Assembly: GCA_916613615.1 (NCBI GenBank)
Contig: OU744732.1
Coordinates: forward strand, 59,967,227 to 60,031,226
Source: Steromphala cineraria
Lineage: Eukaryota; Mollusca; Gastropoda; Trochida; Trochidae
Reading direction: 5' to 3'
Length of the DNA: 64,000 bases
Of this stretch, positions 26,947-38,562 are shown in pieces. How positions within the stretch are numbered: position 1 is the first letter of the stretch; every line of letters begins with the position of its first letter. The position numbers and the translations under genes were made by a program. The notes under the pieces were generated by a model that had not been told where the DNA came from, did no database searches, and saw only the letters and a list, made by a program, of their open reading frames with translations.

Positions 26947-27295
26947 CATTCTCTCCCGACAGAGGCAGATCAAGTCATGTTGATTTAGCCTCTGTTCTAT
27001 TACGCCGAAATCCGTGGGTTCCGGCAGTTTCCCCTGGCGGAAGAAACCCGCATCACAATCCATTTGAATTTCTTTATCAAATGACAACGCTTCTCGCCTG
27101 GAAAGGGTGGTTCATATCACAAAGCCTTTGCCTTGATTCAGTAGCCAAAACGATGATTTAAGAGCAGCGTCGCTGATTGCACAACTAACTTTGATTGCCT
27201 TTAATCAGGCATCTCCTATTCTATCCTACAAAGTCGGCGTAATAGAACAGAGGATGTATCAACTTGACTTGATCTGCCTTTGAGGGGAGAGAATG
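26947..27295. mobile_element. Long-TIR element, 349 bp, 9-bp flanking duplication
   Basis: The ends are inverted repeats of about 62 bp at roughly 85-90 per cent identity: both read CATTCTCTCCC inward, then GGCAGATCAAGTCA and CCTCTGTTCTATTACGCCGA. The flanks TAAACGAAT (26938-26946) and TGATCGAAT (27296-27304) are an imperfect 9-bp duplication. Copy B (about 54,970-54,990) has one copy of this site and no element. Long TIRs with a 9-bp duplication fit a Mutator-like (MULE) non-autonomous element. The interior codes for nothing convincing; the 92-codon frame at 26,883 only reads through the repeat. Confidence 0.85.
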
Positions 27296-30200
27296 TGATC
27301 GAATATGCTATTTGTAAAAACAATCGTTGTTAGATATTTTCAAAACAGTTGAAAAAAAAAAATAATTGTTTTATAGGCAAGTGTAAGCCATACACCATGA
27401 TGCAGTAACAGGACACTGGCATATGTCAATTGTCATTTGTTTACTACAAAGCATATCTTCATCAAAGAATAATGGCTGAGATACTGAGATATCAGGTTAC
27501 AAATCGATGAATTTAAAATAACGCAATTATCATCTTCTTGACAATCTTGATAACGTTTCTTGTTGTATCTTATTTAAACGCATTCGTTTTTCACGGGAAG
27601 GAATGTAATTAGATTATATGTAATTTTATACTTGATCAGGATTGAAATGAAATAGGCATATAAAGTTCTTATTGTCGTAAAGACATGAATATAATTATGT
27701 CACTCATGATTTGTGTGTTAGAGAATATATTCTAATTAACTACTCTGAAGATAATGATATCCACTAACGTGTGGTATCAGTTTACAAATTGTGAAATGCA
27801 ACACTTGTCAACTTCCTGACTCTCTTGGTAACTATTTATGTTGTTTCATTTGAAGATAACTGTGTAGGTTTTAAAGGAAAGAAGGTATTTTGAACAGTAT
27901 ATGTATTTGATTTTGATGTTCAGCATTAGGTAATTTAGTTGAATGGCATTTAAACATGATATTGAATGACTTATCTATAATTTATAATTAACTACCTTGC
28001 AAAAATAAGGAAACACGTAAAACTGCAAAACAAACAAATACCATTAAACATTTTAAATGGTGAAGGAGAAAGCAGATTACTGCATGCTTTGATGCCAAAT
28101 GCCATGCGAAATGTTGATTCTCTATTCTATAACTCTATGTTTGTATCGGGTCTTTAACATGTGGATTGTGACTGACTGAAAAACTGATAATCTTGTATTT
28201 GTTGTTTTGAGTACACATGATGCCTATCACCTGTTATTTTTGGTTTACGACAATAGTTATACAACACAAATCATCCTGATTTTGATGATTTGTGACAGTT
28301 TATTTTATTTTATTTCACTTAAATACACAGTGCAGTTTTTACTTTTGTCATTCCAGCATAATTATATTCATACGTATACAAGATGAATTTCAAACGGTTG
28401 CACTATCTCAAGTGTACCAATAGACTACAAAGTGATACAATTTCAATTCTTATGACATAAGGATTAGATTTATGAAAAAAGTCCTTTTGGAAAAATGTTT
28501 AGGCAATGCAAATTGTAATTTCTTAATACTCTCAAATGATGGTTTTCTATTTGATTTAATTACTGTAAACATTTTATTATTTATTCAATAAGTATTTTGT
28601 TGGGAACGTTACCCGTTGGACATTATTTCTACTGATTAAAATGTGATTATCAAAGAGATTTCAAATGAGGCAGATTATTTTGCTATACAAGGAATTACAA
28701 GTCTGTGTTCAACACTGTAATTGAGACTACTGTATACATAGATACATTATGTATATTGTAGAGTATACTGGAGACAGAATGTCCAGACAGCGATTTTCAC
28801 ACACTGTGATCAATTATAACAACACACAAATTGTTGTCTATTACCACTGACATAAATATTTATATGGAATAACATTGCACTACAAGACGAGACGTTGAGA
28901 CAGAAGACTAAACTGTGAATGCGATAGGCTGAAGACGAATGTTGCTGAAACAGATATATTCTTTTCAAAAGACTTTACATAGCATTTGCTTCGAATCATG
29001 AACCAGGAAAGGGGTTTAATGTTAAATGGTTTAACTCTATGATGGTTTCTTTTATCGTTTAAGTACATTTTTGATCATCATTTGATCCAAGAGTTTTCTT
29101 AGAGTACTTGGAAGGGATGATATCGTGTTTGAACAGTATTTACAAATGAATCAGTTTTTATATATCATTTATTTGTAAAGTTTTCAGGAGATGCGTCAAA
29201 CCTCTTATATTGATACATGCTGTTTAGCGTGTGATCAAATCGAGTGCAACCAATAACAGGCACACCGTGTGTTGAATCTGTAAATTCAAAGCCAAGTATG
29301 TGTTAATTCAAGCCAACTATTTGTGACCGTTGCAAGTCCCGATGAAACTAACGTCTTTTTATCTCTTTTTTTATATCTTACATAATCTTAGTTTCATAAC
29401 TTAAAGTGTTACATGTCAACGTTTCGAGACATCGATTCGCTGATAAACGTTGAGGTTTTTCTTACGACAAAGAGTGGGAGATGCTGTTGTTCAATTCAGT
29501 ATTGAGGTCTAAGAGGTACGCAAACATCAGAAAAATGTTGCTTTTTCCAAAGGATAGACTAATATAATGATGACGTGTTTGCCTGGCGTGTATAAATGAT
29601 GCCTGTCAAAACTTAGATAATGAATTAATGTCTCCCATGTTTTGACCTTTGAAAAACAAACTAAATTCTTGACCCTTTTCCCTGATTTTAAGAAAATAGT
29701 CTTTGACAAATCCTCGACTGTTGAACAGATCAACCAGATTGTGCCAAGGGATATTTATGTTTTTGCGCATATACAATTTTACTGCTTGTTTTGACCCATA
29801 CATATACATGTAACAAATATGTTTATGTGCAAAAAGAATATCTTCAATCTTTTGCAAACATGTCTGTTTTAACGTGTTATGTTAGCGTGTTATCCTGGAA
29901 ACGCAGACATGATATAACATCTGGTACATAATAATATAATTTGACTCTTACTACTCCAATTAATATTTTGAAAATGTTTGTGTTTTCTGAAGGAGCAGTC
30001 CATCAATAGCAACTGTTTTGCTTGGTATCAAGATATTATATAATGTTAAGCTTGTCATACACAAAATTAATATCAAATCAATCGTGTCTGACTGCGATAA
30101 ATCATGTGCGCTCAATATTTGTCTTGTCATGTTGTATTAGTCACAATTTTAACAACTCAAGCTAATATAATCTAGCTGTAATGAAACTAGCTTTTGATTT

Positions 30201-33200
30201 ATCGGATCGCCAGAAAAGGTCATACAAGTTGATCAAATTCTGAATACCTTTGTTAGATAACTTTGGTTATTTAAAACAGGTGATGTGTTGAAAGTTATTC
30301 AATGACTGTTTTTGTAACCAAAACAAGTTATTCATATTTAGTAATGCTGTTCTTGTCTTGCATTTAGCACATCGGGTGCAAAGGAAACGTCTGCCACTTA
30401 TATTATTTTATCCATCATATTCTATCATTTTTCTTTTTCAGTTTCTGTTTTTACCCAATAATAAGGTTACATCATTTTCAGACATATATAAACTTATCAA
30501 ACCGATCTAGAATATTTCATCATTGAAGTAAATCATACATGTATACGGTCTAGTATGCATAGATTATCTCAATGTTCTTATCAACGTACGTATTTTGTCA
30601 AAATGGAACTTGCCGTATCACCACAACCACTTTACCCAAATGATCAACATTCTGAATCAAAAGTGTACTTCTAGAAACGTTAAGCAAGGACGGTTGAACC
30701 CTTTAAATGTCTTTGTTTTGCACAGATCTGTCAATAGACTATAGCGAAATGATTGCTTAAAAGAAGGAATTTATTTAGGAGCGAAGATTTTTGTTTTGAT
30801 ATTGCAAACTCAGAAGTGTGTTATTCCTCAAATGTTTTGAATATTCTTACAACGTGAAAAAGAAATGCTTAAGACAGGTATGCTCGTGTTAATAATATTT
30901 TACAAGAAAACAATCACTCGATGAGGAATGTTTGATTTATTACATGTATACATGATACTTTTCAACAAATGCAAATTGCAAAAGAAAAAAAATATCAAGA
31001 AGAGAAATTCATCGCGAATCATCTGAAAAATACAAATGATTAAAAGCATTAAGAAATAAAGAATAACAATGTAAAATTGTTAGTTATAGCTTTCATGTTT
31101 CCATTAATTCTTGACAAAATAGTGAGTGGCGTCTTTTGAATTTGATAATCATTTTGCATCTTTATATCTCCTGACGAAATATCAATGATAACAATTCAAA
31201 CATTCAAACTAATATTGTCAAAATATAAAAGTAAAAAATGGTTATGGCATTAGTAATCGAAATCTTGTTTTGGAAAACGAAATTGTTCCGAGCAGTAACA
31301 AATAATGTTAAATAACATGTATAAGTTGAAGAAAAAAGAAAGTTCATGCAACTTACAATGTCAAGCTTAAACCCTCGAAACTTTTTAGCCATTTTATGCA
31401 ATAACAGTAACTCTTAAATGTGAATCCAAATCTATAACCATTGATTTTGAAGGGATTTTTCATCTCTGCTTGTAGAAAGAGGACATTAAAGTCAGGTTTC
31501 ATAAACATGAAGTTCTATTTACTTTATATTTCATTTGCACAAATGGGCATAAAAACGCCAGAAAACCTAGGTTTATGGATTCCAATATCAAGTTCATTGA
31601 TTTGACGAGAAGTAATAGCTCCTTTAAATCTTGGTTTTGCAATAATGAATTGAACATCCTAGAATAACTGAAAACTGAAATATCTTCATTATATTTTCTT
31701 GGCGATAATTTATATTACTTTGCAAAATATTACTTCAGGAATTATCTTCATCTTCTCATTGTTTCAGTAATTATACCTCCTACCTTCTTCATAAAATAAT
31801 TAAACACCATTCATATTCTGCAGGACAACTTTACCAAAACAAGATAATAGTGTCCTTCTTTGAGAATTCGGATTGATGTTTATCTGTCCTACTAAGATAA
31901 ATATATAAGACACTACAGTCATATTCATAACATAAGTATTCAATATAAATGTCATAACAAAGCAACGTATTCGGCGCCTATCTTTAAACTAATAATCACA
32001 TAAATACAACCAACCTGAGGCACATTTTCATAGCAAGCTGATGGCGCCATAACTTAAAAAGTCTTCACATATATATTTTTACATAGAATAGATTTATTAT
32101 ATACTGTCAATCATTTACTTGTATACTGCTTATAAATTACACCACTCCAATTACAGATATACAAAGGCAAAGAAGAATAGATAAATTAATGATATACAAA
32201 ATAGCATTCAAATGAATTAAATTCAAACATTTATTTCCTCCATGTATCCTATACTAACAAGTAATACAGTTTAGAACTAACAATCTGTGTTCATCTAATG
32301 GTTATAGCTTAGAACTAAAAAGTAAATCATTTGAAGAGTAAGACATACTTTCTTTGCATATCGATACATGACCATTGGAAATAATATCAATAACTAGTTG
32401 TTCCTTTAAATAATGGAGCAATATCCTAAACCTAGTTCAATATAGAATTTGCATCCCAAAGAGCCACTCGTTAGTTGTTTGGGTCAAATATGGCAAACTT
32501 GATTAACAGTGTCATTTAACCGAGAAGCATCGATTTTTGCAGAGACATATCCACGAAGAATAGTAAGAAAGTTTCAAAGTCGTGATTATGACCGACAACC
32601 GACAATGATGCGCGTCGATACGTCAAACGTAATTTTGGAAAATGATCCAAAACAGACGGAATTGGTTGATAATGTTTGAATATATATAACTAGATTAATG
32701 TAAATTTGACGTGTGAATCTGGATTCCATGAACATAATGATTGTTTTTAAATGTATGTATTGATATGTGATTTATATTGATTTATTGTTAAATTATATCG
32801 TTTATATACAATTATATCAATTTTCAATTCATATAATTCTTTACAATCAAGATTCAATATACGTTCATATCATTATGTGTTACGGAGTGGCTCTTTAAGT
32901 GGCATTGACTGGGAATATGATTATCCAGAAAGCTTATAATGTACTTTCATACATTCAATGAACTAAGCGAACAAATATGTTTTCATGAATACACAAAACA
33001 TTTTGAAACAGACTTAATCTACCGCCGCTAGTGGCTGAAATATTGAGAAAGGCGGAGTTAAGCATTAACTCACTCACTCGATTTGTTTTACAGATCACTC
33101 CATTGTCATAGGAACTCTTTTTTTCTATACAAACGTTTATACTCTTTGTACAGCCCTTTTCTTTCCACCCAAAATGTGCAAACTGAGTTTACAATATGAT

Positions 33201-33205
33201 TAATA

Positions 33206-34040
33206 TTTATACTTTTAACTAAGATTAAATTGTAGAAGAAAACCATACATCTTTCGATCGTTTTACTTTATCAGGTTGGAATTTATAAATGAAGATGTAA
33301 GTCACGTAACTCGCTAATGACGCTAGCATTTGTCACCTCTTATCTGATTATTACAAAGGGGATTCTCATCAAAGACAACAAAATGATAATCATGCCCAAT
33401 ATAAGGTCTCTGATTACATAAAGTGCAATGTAGCATAACACAAATAGCTTACTTGACAATTGTGATGGTTAATCTTGACAATTCCTAAATAAGAAATGAA
33501 GTGATTTATAATGGATGGAATTTCAAAGATTATTGAAATCAATACCAATATGAGGCGTTAGTTTAACTTCAGCGTATATTCAGTTCATATAACTTTGGGT
33601 TAAAAATCATAATGTACGCAGTTATGACTTTTATTTTTAGACAAATGTTTGTACAGTTTCAGAAAATAATGGTACATGTAAGTAACATGAAAAATTTATA
33701 AAATTGAGTATTTTACTGTAACAGAGGTAATATAAACACGTCTAATTGCTGTAGAAGATCATTATTCCATACAAGATAGCATTACTCGTATGTTGAAGAT
33801 AGTTTAGTTTGCGAATTTTACAATGAAAATAAGATCAAATTTCTGTTGAGATATATACTATTCACGGCTTCATTAAGATGTTCTATAAAGGGACTGTTTA
33901 GTATCTTATGAGTATCTATTAATTTCGTCCTATTGTCAAAACAAAAGACATTGATGACAACATTATGACGAAATCAATGACATAACCACTGCGACCCCCT
34001 TGAATTGTGCTATCATATTTACTATATAGTAACCATATTA
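33206..34040. other. Intergenic DNA between copy A and the L1-like LINE
   Basis: No gene. A short segment near 33,290 (AGATGTAAGTCACGTAACTCG ending at ACTC, then CTAGCATTTGTC) matches 23,290 in copy A (AGATGTAAGTCACATAATTC, TTAGCATGTGTC), a further trace of internal duplication. Confidence 0.45.
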
Positions 34041-34116
34041 TGGGGCTAGGTGGCGCTGCGCTCATGGTAGCACGCTAATTTTTTACTCGCTCGCTAAACC
34101 CTGAAAAATAACTAAA

Positions 34117-35007
34117 ATGTCCAGCACAAGGAGGGGAAACAAAGGCAAAAACACGGATGAACAGCAAGGTAATCCTTCTAGAAAAAAATCAAACGAGGTT
34201 GAAAATGCTGAGGTCCTATTTGAGGGAGCAAACGCACTTAAGGCACCGACCACGCCGGCGGGTAGGGTCGCCATTACTAATATCGACGACATTAGTGACG
34301 AGACGGATCTTAAACGATATATTGCTGCTGCGCTTAAGGAACAGACCCGTGAACTTGTTACTAGGATAGACAATATAAATACAGATATTAAAGAACTCCA
34401 CGAAGAAACTTCAAATATCTTAGACCGGGTACAGTTCAACGGCGAACAAATCGAGCACAACACGAGTGAGATAGAGAGAGTGAAGAAGGAAATGAATGAC
34501 ATGAAGGCGGATTTCGAAAAACGCTTTCTTACACAAGAACTGTACTCAAGGAAGAGTAATCTCCTCATCTATGGTGTACCCGACGACAAGGACCCAGGAC
34601 CAGCCTCAAGGGAAGTGTTTAGTCTACTCGGTGTGGAGGGGGTGGACAATATGCAATTCGTAAACATTCACAGGCTGCCCCGTAAGAGTACGGACCCCGC
34701 TAATTTCAGAGCAACCATGCCAAAACCCATCGTTGTCAAATTTGTGAGGATGGCGGATAGACAGACAGTCTTTAACGCTTCAGTTAGAAGATGGGCTTTT
34801 TTGAAAGATAAGAAAATAACAATCCGAACAGATCTCCCTGTAGTGCTGAAAAAACAGAGAGGTAGACTTGCCAACAGAGCTTTCGAGCTAAGGAAGTCTC
34901 ATAAAGTCCAAACTAGGATCCAGGAGAAAGGAATCGACATTTTCCTACAGATCAGAAAAGGCCCCAGTGATCCATGGAGGTCAGTAGGAATCGAAGAAAC
35001 TCCTTGA
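34117..35007 (+). CDS. LINE ORF1, RNA-binding chaperone-like protein
   Basis: A 296-residue protein like the L1 ORF1 protein, which coats LINE RNA as a trimer and helps target-primed reverse transcription. It has a basic, low-complexity N-terminus (1-60) and a heptad-rich segment about 66-142 that should form a coiled coil. An RRM-like domain follows, about 147-215 (SNLLIYGVPD, then PIVVKFVRMADRQ), and then a basic C-terminal domain about 216-288 (KKQRGRLANRAFELRK). The start is the ATG after CTGAAAAATAACTAAA, about 76 bp from the element's apparent 5' end. The frame is intact. Its codons are clearly GC-richer than those of ORF2. Confidence 0.92.
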   Translation: MSSTRRGNKGKNTDEQQGNPSRKKSNEVENAEVLFEGANALKAPTTPAGRVAITNIDDISDETDLKRYIAAALKEQTRELVTRIDNINTDIKELHEETSNILDRVQFNGEQIEHNTSEIERVKKEMNDMKADFEKRFLTQELYSRKSNLLIYGVPDDKDPGPASREVFSLLGVEGVDNMQFVNIHRLPRKSTDPANFRATMPKPIVVKFVRMADRQTVFNASVRRWAFLKDKKITIRTDLPVVLKKQRGRLANRAFELRKSHKVQTRIQEKGIDIFLQIRKGPSDPWRSVGIEETP

Positions 35008-35844
35008 TCGATGTACACAAACAGTCTTTGAACACAGGACATCAGGATATCTGACAGTACAACTTTTTTCTTTGGATGAAATATCTTTAATAACGCTGGA
35101 CTAATATCTGGACACATATTTTCAAACTTTTAACAATGATAATCTCCGATAAACATTGGAGAAAATGCCTAGATAATATCTGTTCGAACTATATCACTAT
35201 TCCCGTGTTTGTAAACACCGCCACGTGCTATTCTATTTTTAGAATATTCACTTCGGACCTGATATCCGGAAGCTTACAAGTTGTGTAAACATCTACCCAC
35301 GTGAGTGTATCTTATGTTGTCGTCGAGAATCTACTATTTGAAACAATGTCGTTAAAGCTATTGTCTAGATTCAGTTACGATTTATAAAGGTTATTAGACA
35401 AGTGAATATTCTGTTTACAATAACTTTGATGACCTACCGAACGCTTCAAAGATTCACCTGGCCTTTGTATGGCCTTGACCCTGATGTCTTCTATGTGACA
35501 ATAACAGCTGGCACACTTATTCATCTTTTGATTATTTTGATTGGGTTCTGAGGATAGAGCACCAATGCCTCAGTTAAGGCTTTTAGTTTTGTATATAGTA
35601 TTTTCTTTTATTCATTGGGTACTCGCCCAAACAGGTAGACCTCCTGTTTATTTTTCACTTTTTCTCTTTCTACACATCCTTTCTTTATCACTCAATAGTG
35701 ATATTAAAGAAAAACTTGGTTCCCATTGTTTGATATTTGAAGTACAAGCCTATTCACAATCTGCATTTATCAATATATCTAAGATGACTTTATTATTACT
35801 AATCATTGTTTTTTATTATTATTTTTATTTTGTTTCATCTGACT
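35008..35844 (+). other. Spacer between LINE ORF1 and ORF2
   Basis: 837 bp with no conserved coding signal, unusually long for an L1-type inter-ORF gap. Composition drifts from mixed near ORF1 (with CCACGTGCTATTC and CTACCCACGTGAGTG E-box-like sites) to very AT-rich before ORF2. The 103-codon frame at 35,541-35,852 is hydrophobic, has no motif, and overlaps the ORF2 start by 8 bp. It may be spurious. Confidence 0.6.
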
Positions 35845-38562
35845 ATGGCTAAGATTAAGAAAATAAGAATGATTTCAGCTAACTGTAGAGGCTTAGCAGA
35901 TCCAAATAAAAGAAAAGAAGTTATGAATCTATATAGGAAAAAATATTCAATAATCTGTTTACAAGACATCCATATATCTAAGGAAAATATGAATAGAATG
36001 AAAAATGAATGGGGTTTGCAAAGTATAATTGCACCTTTCAAATCTAACTCTAGAGGAGTGGCTATCCTTTTTAATAATGACATTGATTTTACAATACACA
36101 GAACAATAGATGATGAAAATGGTAATTTCATAATTGCAGATTTAACAGTAGAAGGTAAAAGGTTTACCCTTGCAAATCTCTATGGACCAAATAATGATGA
36201 TCCAAAATTCTATGTGGAACTCTTTCAAAATATTTGCAAATTGGATAATGAATCTCTTGCAATTGTGGGCGATTGGAATTTGGTCATTGACCCCTCAATG
36301 GATTTGGAAAATTACAAAAACATAAATAATCCTCAGGCCAGAAATATTGTATTAGATAAACTTGAATCTATGGATCTTATTGATATATGGAGGGAATTAA
36401 ATCCTGACTTAAGAAAATATACATGGTGGAGGAGAAAACCAAGACAACAAGCTAGACTAGACTTTTTTCTTATTTCACAAGATTTAGTCAATATTTCACT
36501 TGAGGCTGATATCATACCTGGCTATAAAACAGACCATTCAGCTATTAGCTTTACTTTCTCTAACACAATTAACCAAGAAAGAGGTAAGGGTTATTGGAAA
36601 TTTAATACTTCATTATTATTACATCCAGAATATCCAGATATGGTTAGATCAATTTTGAAAGAAACAGTTGAAGAATACTTAGATACTGAAAATAATGATG
36701 AATATGGAGAATTTGCTGATGTTAAATTGAAAGTTGATGATAGCTTATTCCTAGAAACATTTCTAATGAAAGTTAGAGGTAAATCAATTTCTTTTTCATC
36801 ATTTCTTAAAAAGAAAAGAAAAGATAAGACAGATGAATTAGAAATTAAGATCAAAGACTGTGAAGACAATATAAGAAGAGATTTTCAAAGTATTGATGAA
36901 GCTCTGCTGTCTGATCTTTCTAAATTAAAAATGGAACATCAACAAATTAAAGAAGAACAGATGAGAGGAATTAGTCTGACGAACAAAATTCTTTGGTATG
37001 AAGAGGGAGAAAGGGCTACAAAATATTTTTGCAATTTAGAAAACAGGAATTATGTCAGCAAATCTATAAATAAAATTATTTCTGACAAAAATGATGTGAT
37101 AACTGATGGAAAATCAATTTTAAATGAACTGAAAGAATTTTATAAAAGACTATATTCTTCAAATAAGGATTCTGATATTGATAAAGATGAACATTTAAAC
37201 AATGTTGTTACTCCAACCTTGAGTGACCACTTGAGAGAAACATTGGAGAAAGAAATAGACATATTTGAAGTTTCACATGCAGTTAAAAACATGAAGAATA
37301 ATAAAAGCCCTGGAATAGATGGATTTCCTATAGACTTTTTTAAGTTCTTCTGGAAAGAACTCAAAATTTGGATTTTTAGATTTATCAAAGATGTCTCTAG
37401 AAGAAATAAGATGACTCTTACTATGAAGAGAGGTGTTATAACTTGTATTCCTAAAGCTAATAAAGATAGGACTTTATTAAAGAACTGGAGACCAATTACC
37501 TTATTAAATTCTTTGTATAAAATAATAAGTGCATGTATCTCAAACCGGTTAAAAACAACCTTAGATTACCTAATTCATAATAACCAGACTGGATTTATTC
37601 CAGGAAGGACACTAAGCGAAAATACAAGATTACTATATGATCTTATGTTCGAAACTAAGAAAAGAGAGATTCCTGGTTTGTTGATTTTAATCGACTTTGA
37701 AAAAGCGTTTGACACTGTTTCAAAGGATTTCATAAATTCGGTCTTATTAAAATTTGGTTTTGGTCCGGAGATTATACGCTGGATTAATCTTCTTACTTAT
37801 GAAACGTCTTCATGTGTTATACAGAATGGATATCTCTCTGAATTCTTTCCTAATGAAAGGGGCTGCAGGCAAGGTGACCCAATATCACCATACCTCTTTC
37901 TCTTTGTAGCTGAAATCCTTGGATGTATGATAAGACAAAATGAAAATATTAAAGGTATTGTTATCGATGATGAAGAATATAAATTGGAACAATATGCTGA
38001 TGATACTGAATTATTTTTGGATGGAACAGATGAAAGTTTATATGCTGCTATTGAAACTATTAATATATTTTATGATATGTCAGGACTAAAGATAAATATT
38101 GACAAGACTAAGGCAATTTGGATTGGTTCGAAGGCAAAAAGTAGGGATATTATTTGTCAAGATTTATATATAGAATGGCAAAGAAATGAATTTGACGTAT
38201 TGGGAATTAAATTCACACCTGATTTGAATGACATGTGGGTTATCAACACAAGAAAAAGACTAGAAGAAATCAAAAGATTATTAGCAACATGGAGAAAAAG
38301 ACATTTGACACTAATTGGAAAGATTACTGTTATTAAAACATTAGCTTTATCAAAACTAGTTCATATTTTCAATAGCTTACCTAATCCCCCTGATGAATTT
38401 TTGACCTCCCTTGAAAGAATATTTTTCAAATTCATTTGGAATGACAAAAATGACAAAATCAAACGAAGCATATTAAAAAAAGATTATGCTGAAGGGGGTT
38501 TACGTATGGTTGACATTAAGACTTTTGTTTATGCAATGAAACTGTCAACACTCAAAAGATAA
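35845..38562 (+). CDS. LINE ORF2, endonuclease and reverse transcriptase part
   Basis: 905 codons up to an in-frame TAA. Residues 1-240 form an apurinic-like endonuclease that nicks target DNA: SANCRGL (about 12), ICLQDIH with D where E is commoner, NLYGPN, VGDWNLV (142-145), ARLDFFLIS and KTDHSAI. The reverse transcriptase spans about 480-800: KSPGIDGFP, NWRPITLLNSLYK, QTGFIPGR, LIDFEKAFD, GCRQGDPISPYLF and QYADDTELF (catalytic YADD at 717-720), then GLKINIDKTK and VLGIKF. All catalytic residues I can judge are present. I start at MAKIKK (35845) rather than the upstream ATG at 35806, because the extra 13 residues are hydrophobic spacer and the homology begins at KIRMISANCRG. Confidence 0.93.
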   Translation: MAKIKKIRMISANCRGLADPNKRKEVMNLYRKKYSIICLQDIHISKENMNRMKNEWGLQSIIAPFKSNSRGVAILFNNDIDFTIHRTIDDENGNFIIADLTVEGKRFTLANLYGPNNDDPKFYVELFQNICKLDNESLAIVGDWNLVIDPSMDLENYKNINNPQARNIVLDKLESMDLIDIWRELNPDLRKYTWWRRKPRQQARLDFFLISQDLVNISLEADIIPGYKTDHSAISFTFSNTINQERGKGYWKFNTSLLLHPEYPDMVRSILKETVEEYLDTENNDEYGEFADVKLKVDDSLFLETFLMKVRGKSISFSSFLKKKRKDKTDELEIKIKDCEDNIRRDFQSIDEALLSDLSKLKMEHQQIKEEQMRGISLTNKILWYEEGERATKYFCNLENRNYVSKSINKIISDKNDVITDGKSILNELKEFYKRLYSSNKDSDIDKDEHLNNVVTPTLSDHLRETLEKEIDIFEVSHAVKNMKNNKSPGIDGFPIDFFKFFWKELKIWIFRFIKDVSRRNKMTLTMKRGVITCIPKANKDRTLLKNWRPITLLNSLYKIISACISNRLKTTLDYLIHNNQTGFIPGRTLSENTRLLYDLMFETKKREIPGLLILIDFEKAFDTVSKDFINSVLLKFGFGPEIIRWINLLTYETSSCVIQNGYLSEFFPNERGCRQGDPISPYLFLFVAEILGCMIRQNENIKGIVIDDEEYKLEQYADDTELFLDGTDESLYAAIETINIFYDMSGLKINIDKTKAIWIGSKAKSRDIICQDLYIEWQRNEFDVLGIKFTPDLNDMWVINTRKRLEEIKRLLATWRKRHLTLIGKITVIKTLALSKLVHIFNSLPNPPDEFLTSLERIFFKFIWNDKNDKIKRSILKKDYAEGGLRMVDIKTFVYAMKLSTLKR

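Larger units (their letters stand above)
19420..33205 (+). repeat. Segmental duplication, copy A
   Basis: Collinear, same-orientation match to 47,190-60,290. Example anchors (A/B): 19,430/47,200; 20,320/48,687; 22,580/51,030; 25,600/52,010; 27,480/55,130; 28,270/56,410; 31,440/58,370; 32,460/59,583; 33,150/60,240. Identity by eye is roughly 75-85 per cent in blocks, with many indels, so the duplication is old. A alone carries about 2 kb at 23.1-25.1 kb, about 1.9 kb at 28.7-30.6 kb, a T1 element and a long-TIR element. Apart from these elements the unit is AT-rich with no supported gene. Confidence 0.85.

Noticed and set aside
26883..27161. 92-codon frame in copy A
   Set aside because: It reads from flanking DNA into the left TIR of the 349-bp element and is explained by the element.
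34083..34568. 161-codon minus-strand frame opposite LINE ORF1
   Set aside because: It is the antisense shadow of ORF1: serine- and leucine-rich, no motif, and ORF1 on the other strand has clear domains.
35835..37388. Several minus-strand frames of 60-98 codons opposite LINE ORF2
   Set aside because: Antisense shadows of the endonuclease/reverse transcriptase frame.
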